Positions 35,320 through 48,230 of a stretch of 64,000 bases of DNA are shown here, in pieces. The notes under the pieces are model-generated. The model was not told the origin of the DNA, did not search any database, and saw nothing but the letters and a program-made list of their open reading frames with translations. Within the stretch, counting starts at the first letter, position 1, and every line of letters begins with the position of its first letter. The stretch covers positions 24,366,502 through 24,430,501 of the forward strand of contig NC_092226.1 in assembly GCF_036320965.1 (NCBI RefSeq). The letters are read 5' to 3'. The position numbers were made by a program, and so were the translations under genes. Origin of the DNA: Panulirus ornatus. Its lineage: Eukaryota; Arthropoda; Malacostraca; Decapoda; Palinuridae.

Positions 35320-37170
35320 TATAGGTGTTTCAGGGCTAAGCCTCCAAGAAGTTACATTGCCATTGAAAGACTTTTACCGAGGATGTAATGCCGGGAAGTA
35401 GCGAAACCTTGGGCTCTAAGATTAGAACCTTTGGAAAGTGAAGAACATTCTTTCTTATCCACTGCAGAGAATGGAGATCACAAATGTACACAACACGACG
35501 CTGAGAGCTCAAGGATTTGGTCTGGTAGGATTAAGTGCCGAGAAGCAGCGTTTTCCAGTGTACGTTCCTTCCAGAGGTGGCAACCTTTTTCTCCTGGCAT
35601 CGTCAGGGAGTTGAGTGTCCCTGGAAACATGGGAGTGAGAGTTGGGTATCCTCGCCTGGTGTAGTAAGGCTTCTGTTGTCACAAGTGTGATCTCTCTCCG
35701 TGCACCAGGTTTCATAGTTCGCTGTTTGTTATAGGTTTTTTTTTTTTGCTTACTAGATTTTAACCGATTGTTCTGGAGCACGTCCCTGGAAGGACCCACT
35801 TCAACCTCTGTCCCAGAGGTCATTTTCGTTGACAGGCAGCCTCCAAGTTCCTCACAACGCCTGGAATATTTCTGTATTGTCATTTTAGGGAGTTTGCAGA
35901 AGCTACGGTTGCCAGTAAAAGTGCCCTACTTGTCATCTAAGAAAACTACGTTCAGATGACCAACTTGGTGATGATGTCAAAGTGGCACACTGCTCTTGTA
36001 TTAACAATTAGGTTTCCTGAAGACAAGTAGACTGAACCATTGTTAGTCCTATATTCATCCATTTATTTTCATCCTCTATTTTCATGAGTTCATCCTCGTA
36101 CTAGCGGTGTATTACAGATATGCGGTTGGGTATGCATATGTCTCTATAAAAAGAATTAATTGTTACACTCGTAAATTTACGGCACTTTTAGTGTCGTCTT
36201 GAGAATATTATGAAAGTAGTTTTCTGTTTGCGTCATTCCGTTCTCATCATTTCCGCATATTTCATCTCCTGAGGTTTTAACTCTGATGTTCCACGCCAGT
36301 TTGGCATTTATGGGTGTTGTTTCATTCGTTCCAGAAGTCTGGAAGTTACTGTAGAACATCTAGATGGCATTAGGTTGCCCTTGAAGCCTGGAAGCTGTTT
36401 CAACAGTTAGTCTGAGAATATTTGTGATTTTCTGGAAGGATGGAAGTGCTGTGGTTGTCTGACAGTTGTTTAGAAAACTTTTCTTTTGCGGTCAGAGAGA
36501 CTTTTATTTTTCTTTTCATCGTTTATAGGTTGATTCTAGAAAAGTTCATGAAAATTTAGAAACAATTTCGTAAGTCTTAGAGGTTATTTGTAATTCTGAT
36601 AGCCGTTTTGGAAGTCTGGAAAACCATTAAAAAAAAGCCTGTGAAGATCTTTGGAACCTAGGTGTTTGCAGTGAAACATTGTGGACAACTTGTGGAAAGG
36701 CTGGAATCTGCTTCGGAATCCTCTAAGTTGTTCCTGAAGTCTGGACTTCGTTCGGGGAAAGTTACGTCACCCAGACCACCGGGCTGAGCATTGGTGTGTG
36801 TGGTCTGTCCAAGGTGAGTGAGGCCCCGACGGCTTATTGAGAGAGTGGGAGGACATTCTGGGTGGAGCGGACGTCCTCTCGTTGACTGTTTGGTATCACA
36901 GGATCGTTGCTTGGCCACCTTTGCCATATCCTAACAAGGGAAGGTAGTGACCAACGGAGACATAGCAACATGTCAGAGTCTTCTGTTCGTTATTTTTCAC
37001 GTTCATGTGATTCGTTGTTATAAAGATGTTTATCTTAATTCGTTGTTTTATTTAGATGTTTATGTTTCTGAGCGTCAGTGAAAGAGTACGTCGGTTTGTG
37101 ATGTTTTCTCTTTAAGGTTTTCAAAATATATATGAAACCATATATCAAATTTTGTTCACACATACTAACA
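35320..37170. other. 1.85 kb without recognisable genes
   Basis: Unique-looking sequence. Between 36330 and 36740 the word gaagtctggaa and variants recur irregularly, which hints at another decayed tandem repeat. No coding signal was found. Confidence 0.4.
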
Positions 37171-37171
37171 C

Positions 37172-37337
37172 ACACGGGTCTCCGTGGTGTAGTGGTTCGT
37201 TTTACTGACCATGAGTTACCACGGGCCAGCCTGGGGGCGGACCCGCATGAGTTCGAACACTGGGCGTGGCAGTCAGCTTCACCCAACTTAGGTGTTCATC
37301 CTTCCCTTGGGGCTGGTCGATAAATGGGTACTTAACT

Positions 37338-37345
<8 letters not shown>
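37172..37345 (+). mobile_element. tRNA-derived SINE, copy 1
   Basis: The tRNA-like head has A box tggtgtagtgg (37185-37195) and B box gagttcgaaca (37249-37259). A non-tRNA body follows with ttcatccttcccttggggct and ggtcgataaatgggta, and the end is (GT)n(TA)n. The tail words ggggctggtc and the GT-rich end recur in the copy at 60546. It is transcribed by Pol III in principle, but the B box deviates from ggttcgaatcc, so this copy is probably inactive. Confidence 0.75.

Positions 37346-37421
<76 letters not shown>
37341..37421. repeat. (GT)n(TA)n at SINE 3' end
   Basis: A GT run (37341-37362) becomes a TA run (37362-37421) directly at the SINE tail. Confidence 0.96.
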
Positions 37422-37425
<4 letters not shown>

Positions 37426-37636
37426 TAGGAGTAAAGACATGTTACATATACATATGTTTAATAGACGGGGCTACTCTCTCCTCGTTTTATGGAAATAGTA
37501 ATCACACACACACACACACACAGTGCTGATGAATTCGTTTTACAATAAAAAAAAAGTCAGCTGAATAATTCTGCCGTAGTCTAGAATGATAAACGAATTC
37601 CGTGAGTGAGAAAGGGAAAAAAATCTACCCATGATT

Positions 37637-37661
37637 GAGAGAGAGAGAGAGAGAGAGAGAG
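37637..37661. repeat. Short (GA)n
   Basis: GA tract of about 25 bp. Confidence 0.95.
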
Positions 37662-37814
37662 TGAGAGTTAAGTAATGGTAATTAGTGTACAGCTTGGTGG
37701 CCTGGGTGTGGCGCCTCTGCCTAAATACCTGTTTAGAAATCTCCGGCTGGGGTAGATGTATGTGTGTACCTGCGTTTTGAGACCGTTTACAAAAATGGCT
37801 CCCACGGACTCACC

Positions 37815-37815
<1 letters not shown>

Positions 37816-37887
<72 letters not shown>
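37816..37887. repeat. (GA)n microsatellite
   Basis: Pure GA tract of about 72 bp. It creates an Arg-Glu repeat in a predicted frame, which is not a gene. Confidence 0.97.
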
Positions 37888-37888
<1 letters not shown>

Positions 37889-40800
37889 ACCTGTGTGATG
37901 ACCCACCTCGTTTCCCTCGCCGGCAGTCTGCATTAAAAAAACTACAGCAGCGTTTAAAGTCCAGTCATTGGAAACCTTTTGCAGAGGTCCCCGCCATCCT
38001 CACAGCTGAAGTGGCCGCGTACACCACCTCAACCCTGGACTGGTGCCTCAACTCCAGCGTCTTCGAGGCTCCTTTGCGGTAGATTTGGAAAGTCATTTCG
38101 CCACCTTGGGCCAGAAGGATCGACTGTTCGTGGCATAGAGGATACGCATGTCTTAATTAGAAGCCGTAGAAACAGGTAGTAGTCGTTGGGAGTCAACCGC
38201 GAGACACGCCAGCCTTTCTGGGTGTTTCTTTCCCACTATTGCCAGACGCTGATGGTCGGAGTTCCTTTCATGTAGTTGATTCTCTCGCACAAAAAAAAAA
38301 AAGAAATCAGAAAAAAAACAAAATGTATCTCGTTGGCCGAGAAGTTTATAATATAGGCACATATAGTTCCACTTATGGTGCAGTTGGAAGTGCTGACTTT
38401 TTTTCATATAACGGTATTGTTAAGGGAAGGAAGGAGGGGGGAGGGGGTGGGATGGGAGGGTTTCAGTTGGCAACCATGGCCAGACCCACCGGGGAGGCGG
38501 GCGGGAATGGCTGTCCATCAGCAGTAAACACAGGTTGCTGAGACGAATGTGCAACTTTGCAACTGTCACTCCCTTCCCCCCCCTTCCCTTTCCACCCTCG
38601 AACCCAATGCCTCAATTACAGCTCAGATTACAGGTTACAGGTGAGTTATTACTCTTCATATTTTCTTTAGTTTGTGCTTGCCGGTATGCATGAAGTTGTT
38701 GGAGAGAAGAGCGTTTAAAACAGCCTGACCTCGCCCGTCGACGCCCAGGGGTGAAGTCTGTAGCTGGGTAATTTGTTTTCATGTACTCTCTCTCCGTGAT
38801 GCACTACGTCATCATTTGCCCGAGTAATTTGCTTAGTAATTTAGCCAGTAATTTGAACCTCTTGGTTTCTTGGTCATAAAGTTGTTGTTTAAATCCCCGT
38901 CCTGCGAGTGTGACGACCCGCCGACACTTTTGATGTTACTGGGCGAAGTGTGGAGCCCAGCCATTCTTCCCCGGCCCCCATGATGGGTCGGGTCGTCATA
39001 TAAACCACGCCTGGGTAAGGTGCTGGGGAGAGGGATAGGTTGGTCGTAAGATATGACGTTTCTACTTATATCTAGCGGCACATCATGCTCGGGGAAGACT
39101 CGTGTCTCGTAATATGAAGAAGGGAGTTTATGATGGTTTGAAAATTGACGGTCATACTGAAGCGTTTGCTACTGGGGAAATTACGCTGATTACTGTAAAG
39201 CGACAGGGGTGTGGTCGGCAGTGTTGTGGTCTGTTAATATTGCATTACCTGTGGGTGGAGTTGTTACTTTTGGTATATTCTATTTCTAAAGTGGTTGAGT
39301 CCGGCAGGATGATCTTGTCTGGTGTATGTCTGGACTGTTTCCGTTGTACAGCTGTAGCAGGTCCCTGTTAAACCCAAGAACCAAAATGTTGTCTGTCGTT
39401 GAGAATCTTAACTGATCATCAGCTTATATAGTATCCATGTATGACGTCATGACCAGGCATCATAAGTTGCCACATGTCACCACATGACCAAGTGTCACAG
39501 GGTATCCACATTTGACCTCATGACCAGGACAGTAGTACTGATCGCAGCCACAAGCAGGTAGCAGATTCTGAAGTCAGCAACCAGCACATCAAGGGGGCGG
39601 ACGCGGGTGTAGTAACTGGACATAGCGAACAGGATTCAACTAAAATGTTTATCTTACGAGCTTGATTTGTAACCATTTGGCGTCAGAAGCATAACAAGGA
39701 TACTGTGAAATCGTCATATACAAAATGTAATTAAGTTGATAAATTGTTTCGAGTGAAGTACAGATATACTAAAGATATCACAGCCAGACATGCCAGGTAT
39801 TGATGACCCGAAGTTCATCTGAGCTGCAACATTCTCTTCCATCGATGCCACCGGCATGCACGGTGTTCCGGCCTCACTTCACACCACCACACGGAAGAAA
39901 TCTTCCATCGGTACACTAGCCCAAGACGGCCATAAGGATGAGGTGGATACTTCCAGCAGTCTATCGTATGATCAGGTCTGCATGCCTGCTGTAGAACAAT
40001 GTCGCTCAAATCACAGGGAAATGGTTACATTGCTGAGCACGTAACTTGGAGGCACAAACGAAGACCAGTAGCCAACTCTACTGAACACATCAGGGGAGGG
40101 AGACACACGATGTCCTTTCGTGTATCAGCAGACCTTTCATTGCCGTGGTTGACCCCTGGCGATCATTGTTGCCATGACCGGGTACGGATCGTCTTCTCAG
40201 AGGCAACAAGAAGCTCACAGATGACTGCCGCCTCAAGTACTACAGGGGAACGGAAGTTTTCTGACTGCATTTATTCTGACCTTTGTTTGAGGATGGTGTA
40301 TATACATACACACGCACAAGCATTATGATCAACTTCCTTTGATTCTGAAGGCAATGTGAAGTGGACTTGTTGATCCCGACAATCTTGCACTTACAGATGT
40401 GCGACTCACGGTCGACCGTGAAATCATAGGGTACTGGTTCGAGGTTGGTAGAGATTAGCTCACTCAGTAACAAGCGTTGACTCCCTCGAAACACCAGCCT
40501 GTCATGATACCGTATTTTACAGTAGTTTGGATACCGTGGATTGATGGTTAGTTCCCACAGCGCCGTCTCCACTTGTGTGCTCGAGCCCTGGGCGCAGGCA
40601 CCAGTCACTGGCTGTCAGCGTCCACAGCCTGTTCGACACGCGCTAGTTGAACCAACTTATATCAAGAGTAGGAAAAGGTTCCTCAGTTGATGAACACCTG
40701 TGTTAAGTTTAGATTCCTAGTTCCTGCAGCCTGATACTCATTTCAGGGGAAAACGGGTGTACCTGGTGGGAACCTGAATTAACCATACCCTGCCTCTAAC

Positions 40801-41879
40801 TCACTCCAGCCCTGTGATTGCTTCTCATGAAGGGTTTGAAGCAACGGCAGTAAGGTCTCAAATATGTAGTGATGATGGCTTCCCATCATCTTCAAAGTGA
40901 GACAGACCAGCAAAATCATGGTATTAGAAAGACTGTGACGAACTACGACAAGAGACAAAGAACCGTAATAAAGGCATAAATTATGTTTTCTTGATATTTT
41001 ACTCAGAAAATATCGCCATATAGGTGTTAAGTATTACACTTATAGCAGTTTGAATGGTGTTCCCAGTAACCTTGTCACCTTCCACTAAACTGCCCATTCC
41101 TCCAGGTAATGTCATATCTGGCATCAAAAGTCTTAGTTTACTGTACCTCAACAGGCAACTTTAAGATTTAAAGGCAACCACCTGAATTTCAAAGGAATGT
41201 CATCGTTTCACTGCAGTGATAAGATGCTGTGAGCTGGACGCGTGATTTGGAATTTTTCATCCCACGATGTTACTGGTAGATGATGCTGGGGAGGGCTGTG
41301 AAGTTTAAGGAATGAAAGAATGGAGTAGATTTACGTAGACGGAAGTAAAACACTTGCAGAAATCAAGAGAATCGGTGAGAGCTCCACTTAATCTCTCACA
41401 GCAAGCAGAGATTTTATATCAGTTGTAAAGTCGAAAGAGACGAGACGCACCATGATGAAAAAGCCATGCCCGCTAACCAAAAAAAAATAAATAAATAGAT
41501 AAATGAATAAAATGAAATAGATAGAAAAAATGATAAATAAATAGATAAATGAAATAAACAGACGACACTCAGTGGCTGGTAGAGCCGCCATCCAACCTCC
41601 CCAGGAGCAGTTGGTCATTCCACACGGTACACCAGTACCTCGACACATTCACGTTGGTATATATCTGGTATGTAACTCTCGACTGTTAGGGGAAAGTACG
41701 TGAACTTTTCATATGTTCCCTTGATTTGTACATCAGTCTAAAGTACAGGATATTGCAGATTTTCTACTGCAATGACCCGGTATATACCACTTTGTCTTGT
41801 ACGGTAGCGAGGCGACCCCCACGAGAAGACGCTCGGTTACAAGCCGTCACTCTGGATTACGAGGATGTGCAGGTGTGTC
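37888..41879. other. 4 kb without recognisable genes
   Basis: Unique-looking sequence with a G-rich patch at 38420-38460 and an ATAA/GATA-rich patch at 41480-41560. Two 26-bp words (tatccatgtatgacgtcatg.. at 39429 and tatccacatttgacctcatg.. at 39503) suggest a small decayed repeat. No domain-bearing ORF was seen. Confidence 0.4.
38911..38998. repeat. Perfect 10-bp inverted repeat, 68-bp spacer
   Basis: tgacgacccg (38911-38920) and its exact complement cgggtcgtca (38989-38998). It may be a short foldback or a chance event. Confidence 0.5.
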
Positions 41880-42600
41880 TGACGAAGGGATCTGACTGTC
41901 GTCAGCCAACAGGTGACCCCTTATTCCCCCACTTAGATAAAAGACAGACAAGTGTCCCTCGAACCCCACTCAGGGGAACGGCTAAAAGGTGTCTTTCCCT
42001 CGTCCAGATTTCGAAAAAGAGCTGATGTCCTTTGTCTTGTCTCGTCCTCCATGCTAGATGTCCACCGGACGGTTATAGCTCTTCTAATTCTTAGCTGATC
42101 CTCCTCAAGCTACTCAGCTGTGCAACAGACCGTTTTCCTTCATCACAAGTATAATATGAAGCAAACAGATCTCCCTCTCCAGAACCTAACTGCGCAGTAG
42201 ACAACCGCTGTTCAAGTACATAACTGGTAGCTGACCCTTTTTATTCGACTCTGGTGTCGGGTGTACATCAGATCCGTAATTTTTCGTCCCCTGCTCTGGT
42301 CTTTAGCACACAGGCGTCCCTTTATCATCTCTGGTGTACAGGGGACAAGAATTTCTCGTAGTTTTTATTATGTAATTGACATTCTTTTGCACGCTTCTTA
42401 GGTACATAGTGGAGGGGGACATTTCCTCGTTCCACTCTATATTGTGGACTAGATGGGCGTTCACAGCCGTCCAACACAAGACAGCAGAAACGTGTCCTTC
42501 CTCAGGTGTTTTACAGATAGTAGTCTCTCGTACCCTCCTCACCTGTGGAACAGACAGGTATACCTCATACCTTCTTTAGGTGTGGGACAGACATATGCAT
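41880..42600. repeat. Very degenerate minisatellite
   Basis: Words such as tcctcaggtgt, ctcacctgtggaacagacag, ctggtgtacaggggac and gtcgggtgtacat recur irregularly at about 40-60 bp. This suggests a decayed tandem array. The call is weak and the edges are approximate. Confidence 0.35.
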
Positions 42601-43740
42601 GCTTGTGCGTGTGTTTAGTAAACTTAATGCGAAGCTAGAAGTTCTGCCGAGTATTGAGTCTGTTATTATATATAGTTATGCGTAGTATTGAGTCTGATCA
42701 CTGAGATCAGTTGTGTATAAAGTGTTCGTTTCATTTTCATAGTTATAATTCATAAGTTGTGGACAGAGTTGTAGCTGCTCAAACAACATACAAATACAAG
42801 GACGGAGGAGCCGGGAAGCCCGCTAGTGTGGCGACCTGAGCTGGGATTTTTCGGTTCTCGTTACGTGCAAGACACAGGCACTTTACTGACTTTATTTCTG
42901 GGTCTTTATAATGAATCCAGATGGCTGGTAGCTGCAGTAGGTCCTCGGCAAAACGTACGAGGGACGCAGGTGTACACAGTTGAACTGTTGACTTTGTCCA
43001 AGGTCGTGTGTAATGAATTGTGGTTCATATTTCACCTATTGAAACGCACTGTGTAAAAGACTGTCATTCGCTTGCAAGAAGCATTTAAAACAATATGTTC
43101 TTTGAACGTCAGTAGATGTTGGGATAGATGTGAAAGCCTTTGGGGTGTGTAATGGATATGTTGTTGCACTTCACAGACAATGGTTCCTGTGTGGTGGAAG
43201 TGAAGAAAATGAGAACTTTGTGGGGCCTTGTGCCTCCTGGCCAGCTTTTACCTTGAGAGCTCTAACAGCGCTCTGTCGGGGAGACGCGACAAAGTGGATG
43301 CGGGGCTGGCATGGAGCATCTGAAGGAGGAAAGAGCAAAGTAAATAGCCAGACGTTTAGTGATGGAAGTTGTTCTGCACCGTCGTGGGGAATGTGGTTAT
43401 CTCTGGCGTTGAACGATGTCAAGAGAGTTCCTAAACCGTTGAACTACGATAACATGGTTACGGGTTATCTTACAGGTATTAAGATATCATCACAGCTATG
43501 CACTTCTGGAGCTAAGTCATGTACACACAGCGCTGAGAAGGCGCCAGAAAAGACTGGGTCTGCATGATTAATAGAGAGCAAGCGCTGGGGTTACTCTTTT
43601 TTCACCTGACGTGTTGCCTTGGAAATTCGGACTAAAGAAAACTATATCTCCAGGAGTTACTCTGTATGTTAAGGTTTCCAGTATCATGACCTTTAGATTC
43701 TGATACCTAATATATTCAACGATTGCACATGTTATCTAAG
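42601..43740. other. No gene recognised
   Basis: Unique-looking. A plus-strand frame of 145 codons at 43130-43567 has no recognised motif. Confidence 0.4.
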
Positions 43741-43904
43741 TCGCTCCACACATTTGTTAAGAGATCGTGGATGATGAAGTCTTGTTTCTCGACGGGCGTG
43801 GCTGCATCGTTAGAAGTATAGTCTCGTTAGAGAAAGTCCCACTCCAAAGGAATCTACATTTCCTTGCTGCGAGATATAGTACTGTCTTGGGCCTACTGCA
43901 GGAG
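43741..43904. repeat. 164-bp direct duplication, copy 1
   Basis: Identical in length to 45112-45275, with about 7 differences by eye (roughly 96 percent). It is contained in a 112-codon plus-strand frame (43767-44105) of unknown nature. Flanks outside the 164 bp do not match. Confidence 0.9.
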
Positions 43905-44156
43905 TTTATACCGACAGCGGCCATCAACGGTACCATTCACGTGTACCAGATCAGACACAACGTAAATCAGTATGACGAAAGGACACTCTACCTCCAAGTC
44001 CAGAGACTGAATGGAAAACTTCTCAGTAGAAACCGTAGGGAATCGAACCTGAAGAATCATAACGACAGCGTGGGTGTTATAGTTTTGGTTAAGGTACCTC
44101 AGTGAATTAAGGTTTTGCTGCTGTTGTTACATCCACACTCACATTTAGACACCCCA
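43905..44156. other. No gene recognised
   Basis: Remainder of the 112-codon frame and flank. A B-box-like word on the minus strand (ggttcgattcc, complement at 44043-44053) has no matching A box. Confidence 0.35.
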
Positions 44157-44323
44157 GCCTGAGCCTTCGAGGAGGAGGAACACTCCCTGTTTGAGTCCAT
44201 CTTCTGTTCCATCTTCCGGAAATTGAAATACAAGGAGACTATTTTCAGCAGCCCGCTCACGCCCCGTTTAGTCGCTTTTTACGACATGCAATGAATACGG
44301 AGGTAGAATTCTTTCTCATCAAA

Positions 44324-44327
<4 letters not shown>
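44157..44327 (-). mobile_element. SINE-like repeat S6, degenerate 5' part
   Basis: On plus, gttccatcttccggaaattg, then cagcccgctcacgccccg and tttagtcgctttttacgaca, then atgaatacggaggtagaattc, match the S-family body and 5' end at about 75 percent. The 3' terminal core is missing or unrecognisable. A TA tract follows the 5' end. Confidence 0.6.

Positions 44328-44381
<54 letters not shown>
44327..44381. repeat. (TA)n at 5' end of S6
   Basis: TA tract of about 55 bp. Confidence 0.96.
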
Positions 44382-44386
<5 letters not shown>

Positions 44387-44907
44387 CTTTCAACCTCTCT
44401 CTCTCTTCTCAGCCACAGCAAAGAGACCTCTATAAGACGCCTCTTCTAGGTTACCTTTAGCATTTCTCATGACCAGAGAGTCGCCCCCATGTCAACATTA
44501 TCCAGGTCTTCAAGACGAGTGTGTTGTGTCTCTTGTCCAGTGGTCCATTATCTTCTCCAGGGATGTCGCTACCACCGGGTGTGTAAGGTGTGGAAACGTG
44601 TGATAACGGCATAGGCTGAATTACTGATTACGTACCACTGAATTGGAATACACCAGCCTCTCGCCAAGGCAAGTTCTTTGAGTGTGGCATAGAGAATCTG
44701 TCTTTAGCTCCACGTCTCCATCCTGCTGTGACTGAAGGCTACGAGCACACGCCGTCGTGGCAGAAAGGAGTGGCATACCAATCTCCAAATTGCCTGCAGC
44801 ACTTGGAAGCTAAAGAGATTGTTTTTTTTTTCCTCTATTCACAGTTTGAGTTACCGTGGTGTGCGAAGGTGAGTTGACAGAAGAGCATGCCATGGTTTGG
44901 ACTTGCT

Positions 44908-44958
<51 letters not shown>

Positions 44959-45111
44959 CAGTAGTTTGTGTTTTCTTTAACCTCAAATACGATGATGCGA
45001 CCCTCGCACATATGTAACCCTTTGACCTGACCTGAAATGGTATTTTATCCCAAAACCTTCACCAGCATTGTTTCGTGGTGTGGCCCTCGGCGTACCTGTG
45101 CCATTATGGAC
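44382..45111. other. No gene recognised; contains (TA)n
   Basis: Unique-looking, with a TA tract at 44912-44956 that has no recognisable element beside it. Confidence 0.4.
44912..44956. repeat. (TA)n microsatellite, no TE neighbour seen
   Basis: TA tract of about 45 bp. Confidence 0.95.
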
Positions 45112-45275
45112 TCGCTCCACACAGTTGTTAAGAGATCGTGGATGAAGAAGTCTTGTTTCTCAACGGGCGAGGCTGCATCGTTAGAAGTATAGTCTCGTTA
45201 GAGAAAGTCCCACTCCAAAGGAATCTACATTTCCTTGCTACTAGAAATAGTACTGTCTTGGGCCTACTGCAGGAG
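45112..45275. repeat. 164-bp direct duplication, copy 2
   Basis: Second copy of 43741-43904, 1371 bp downstream in the same orientation. Confidence 0.9.
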
Positions 45276-46479
45276 CCTTTAAAAAGGCCCTGGATAATAC
45301 CAGGACTTTCATAGAGACTAGTCCTGGGGTAACTATAGATTCATAAGAAAAAAGCCATAACGCTCGAAAATGAATTCTGGTCTGTGTCGTGGTGCCATTC
45401 ACCATGTTAGTATCTCTGTCCCCTTGCCTGTACTTATATTTTCTGTACCTGGCTTTCGCCCCCTCAAACGAAGACATGTCACCTTTTTTACTCTCTACAG
45501 AAATGGAGCATCGCACCTTTTCTATTCCTACGTTCTTCGGTTCATTTCGTCCCCATCTCCCCGTCACTTCGGGGGTGCATCTGCCCTTAGTAACCTATTG
45601 CTTCACTTAGGAAAATACACCTCCTACCTTTCTCTTTCCCACAATGACTCCAGCACCCAGCGAACCATGGCTCCTCACCACCTACCTCTTCCCAGCGCCA
45701 CCATTACCCAGCAATCCTCCTCTCCGGCGAACCTCGGAACCCTAAACCTCCTCAGTACTTTAACAATGGACACTTACAGGGCATTAGTGTAATTTAAGCA
45801 ACATCACTATACCGTAAATTATATAACTCTCCAGTTGGACGAGCGACTCTAACATAATTTGGCACAAGTCTCTCTTCCCGCCACCGGTGAGTTCACATCG
45901 ACCACCCAGATGGTTTTCCAAATGTTCGCTGGGGTCATTTTTGTAATTTTTTTTAATTGGTAATATTTGGTACGTTTGATTGGTAGAGCTATCAGGCGTT
46001 ATCTTAATTTGTTGCAGAATTTGATGTAGAATTTGATGGTTGCAAAAGTAGATGTGATCTTTAGTAGAATCAAGTTTTCTAATTGGGAGTAGGATTAGAT
46101 TTGATTAGTAGTATGATTAGGTTTGATCAGTAATCGAGTAAGTTTGCTAAATTAGTTGCCAAATTATATCTAATTAGTAGCATAGGGATACTCTGCTGAT
46201 TGGTACGAATTATGAGGGTTCGAGAGTGACAGGTCTAGAATCTATTGTTTCTGATTACATTGCACAGTTCAAGGAGTCCTCAAGTTTGTTCGTCAGGAGA
46301 CAAATTGGTGTAACTTCCTCGTCTCCCATATCTAATTTTTGGCAGAAGAGCAAAGCTACAGTTGCTGTGGCCACCCCTGTATACAACTAGCCTGACTGTG
46401 CGACCACACGAGCTCATCCTCATGCATGTCCTCCCTGTGAAGATGCTTAAAAACTGATCATGTGTTGATAGATACCTGT
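45276..46479. other. No gene recognised
   Basis: A C-rich patch (45380-45760) has long frames without a motif. 45960-46200 is TTGAT/TTAGTAG-rich and could be another decayed tandem repeat. Confidence 0.4.
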
Positions 46480-46800
46480 CCTCACTACAGCCGCCTTTCC
46501 AAAGGTAACCCTTGTCTCATGGCATCCACTTGTCTACTGGCGACACCTGGCTCATAGCGGCCACCTTCTCGTAACTACGAGTGTCTGATAGTGGTTACCT
46601 GTCTCATGCAGCCAGGTATCTGACTGCAGACCACCGCTCATAACGGCCGCCTCTCATTTAGCGGCCACTTGCTTGGTACCCACCACTCGTATATCTAGAG
46701 CACCTGTGTTACAGTGGCCAATTGGCTTATAGCGGCCACCTGCCCTGTTAAATCTACATTTCATATAGCGGCCACCCGTCGTGTATCTGTCAACAGTGTG
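46480..46800. repeat. Degenerate ~18-bp minisatellite
   Basis: About 18 units are built around ctcatagcggccacctgt. Clear members are ctcatagcggccac (46551), catttagcggccac (46656), gcttatagcggccac (46725) and catatagcggccac (46763). Intervening units are more decayed. Confidence 0.7.
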
Positions 46801-47165
46801 GCTCTGTTGACACGGGCTGGTGGAGGTCAAATGGTACGCTAAGAATGGATTAAAGATGAGGTAATGACAGGATGTGTGTGTGTGTGGTTATACAGACCCA
46901 TCCCCACAAGCAGCAGATGGTGTACACAGAGAGAGGAGTTGGTTCAGATCCTCTCACCACTGATGATGATGATGCTCATCTTTTATTTCCCTCTAAAGTT
47001 ATTAGTCCAAAAAAATTATGATTTTTAACTGTGTAATTATCTCCATGTATATTCTGTGGTCTCGTAAATGCCAGGTACTCTACCATATCTCGCATACACT
47101 TCATAGCTTTCTTGCACACTTTGATATTTTTCTTCATTGTAATGAAACCCTGTGTTTTTTAACAC

Positions 47166-47166
<1 letters not shown>
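46801..47166. other. No gene recognised
   Basis: Unique-looking 366 bp leading into a TTA tract. Confidence 0.4.
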
Positions 47167-47207
<41 letters not shown>

Positions 47208-47217
47208 TATTATTATT
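47167..47217. repeat. (TTA)n microsatellite
   Basis: About 51 bp of ATT repeats. It lies about 40 bp upstream of a D repeat, like the tract at 9053. Confidence 0.97.
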
Positions 47218-47249
47218 TTGAAGTATAGAAAGGATGGACTTCTTTGGAG

Positions 47250-47345
47250 GGAAAAGTTCCCCCCCCGAAACTGTACTGCCTGTCCTCAACTGACGATGAT
47301 ACAGCTTCACCGAAGGTGACTTTTCACTGTGTAAACTTCGAGCTG
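47250..47345 (+). repeat. Dispersed repeat D
   Basis: gaaactgtactgcctgtcct, then caactgacgatgatacagct and tcaccgaaggtgacttttca. In one frame it reads LYCLSSTDDDTASPKVTF, close to LYSFSSTDDDTDLPKVTF of the minus-strand copy at 50883-51005. The shared peptide could reflect either a coding origin or simple recent identity. Confidence 0.65.
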
Positions 47346-47962
47346 GCGAAGTGTGGCAACTTATATTTAGATAGATTGTCCGAAAAAAAGAAAGACATTG
47401 TCCGCCCCACCCCCTCCTTCCATATATATTTCAAGGCGATACTCGGTTAAGGTAAATTGTGATGCGAGCATATGACGTTCTCAGATTGAAAATATTATAC
47501 ATGTCATCACAGAGACTAGTGCTTTTAACGATGTAAGGAACGGCAACCCGCCTCAGTGTGCCACAGGCTATCTTGAGAGAAGGATGTTCTTTCTTTATCG
47601 TCCTGGCTACTGCTTCATTTTGGTAATTTTGCTTCAAGGCCCTGTATAATTTCCACTTGTGCTTCATGGTGGCTAGATCTTACGTTTCTCAGGAGAAGGC
47701 CAAAATTCTCGCCAGGAAGCAAGAAATGTGTGTGCACGTGAGATTTCCAAACGCACTGAATGCACAGAATGCACGATCAGGTGGCTGCTTCCTGCAACAC
47801 CTTATCAGTGTCTCGCCTCGTTTATATCAAAACCCCATGGAACATAAACATGACCTTGCTAGTTCTACGTCCAGACTTCTGTAGATGGTAATCAAGCCAA
47901 AGGAGATGGAAATGTATGGGGAGGCGGACAAAGTTTTTTGTGGACACTGAAAACTGTGTGTG
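47346..47962. other. No gene recognised
   Basis: Unique-looking 617 bp upstream of the tandem LINE pair R9/R10. Confidence 0.4.
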
Positions 47963-47968
47963 TGCATA

Positions 47969-48040
<72 letters not shown>
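47963..48040. repeat. (GT)n(TA)n at 3' side of R9
   Basis: GT-rich stretch (47963-47984), then a TA tract (47985-48038). Confidence 0.96.
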
Positions 48041-48043
<3 letters not shown>

Positions 48044-48230
48044 TTTTTTTTTGCCGCTGTCTCCCGCGTTTGCGAGGTAGCACAAGGAAACAGACAAAAG
48101 AAATGGCCCAACCCACCCCCATACACATGTATATACATACGTCCACACACGCAAATATACATACCTACACAGCTTTCCATGGTTTACCCCAGACACTTCA
48201 CATGCCCTGATTCAATCCACTGACAGCACG

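Noticed and set aside
37756..38082. 108-codon frame with an Arg-Glu repeat, and a similar one at 63311-63538
   Set aside because: The repeat is a translated (GA)n microsatellite, and the flanks show no domain.
44031..44090. B-box-like ggttcgattcc on the minus strand, possible tRNA or SINE
   Set aside because: No A box at the right distance and no cloverleaf could be drawn.
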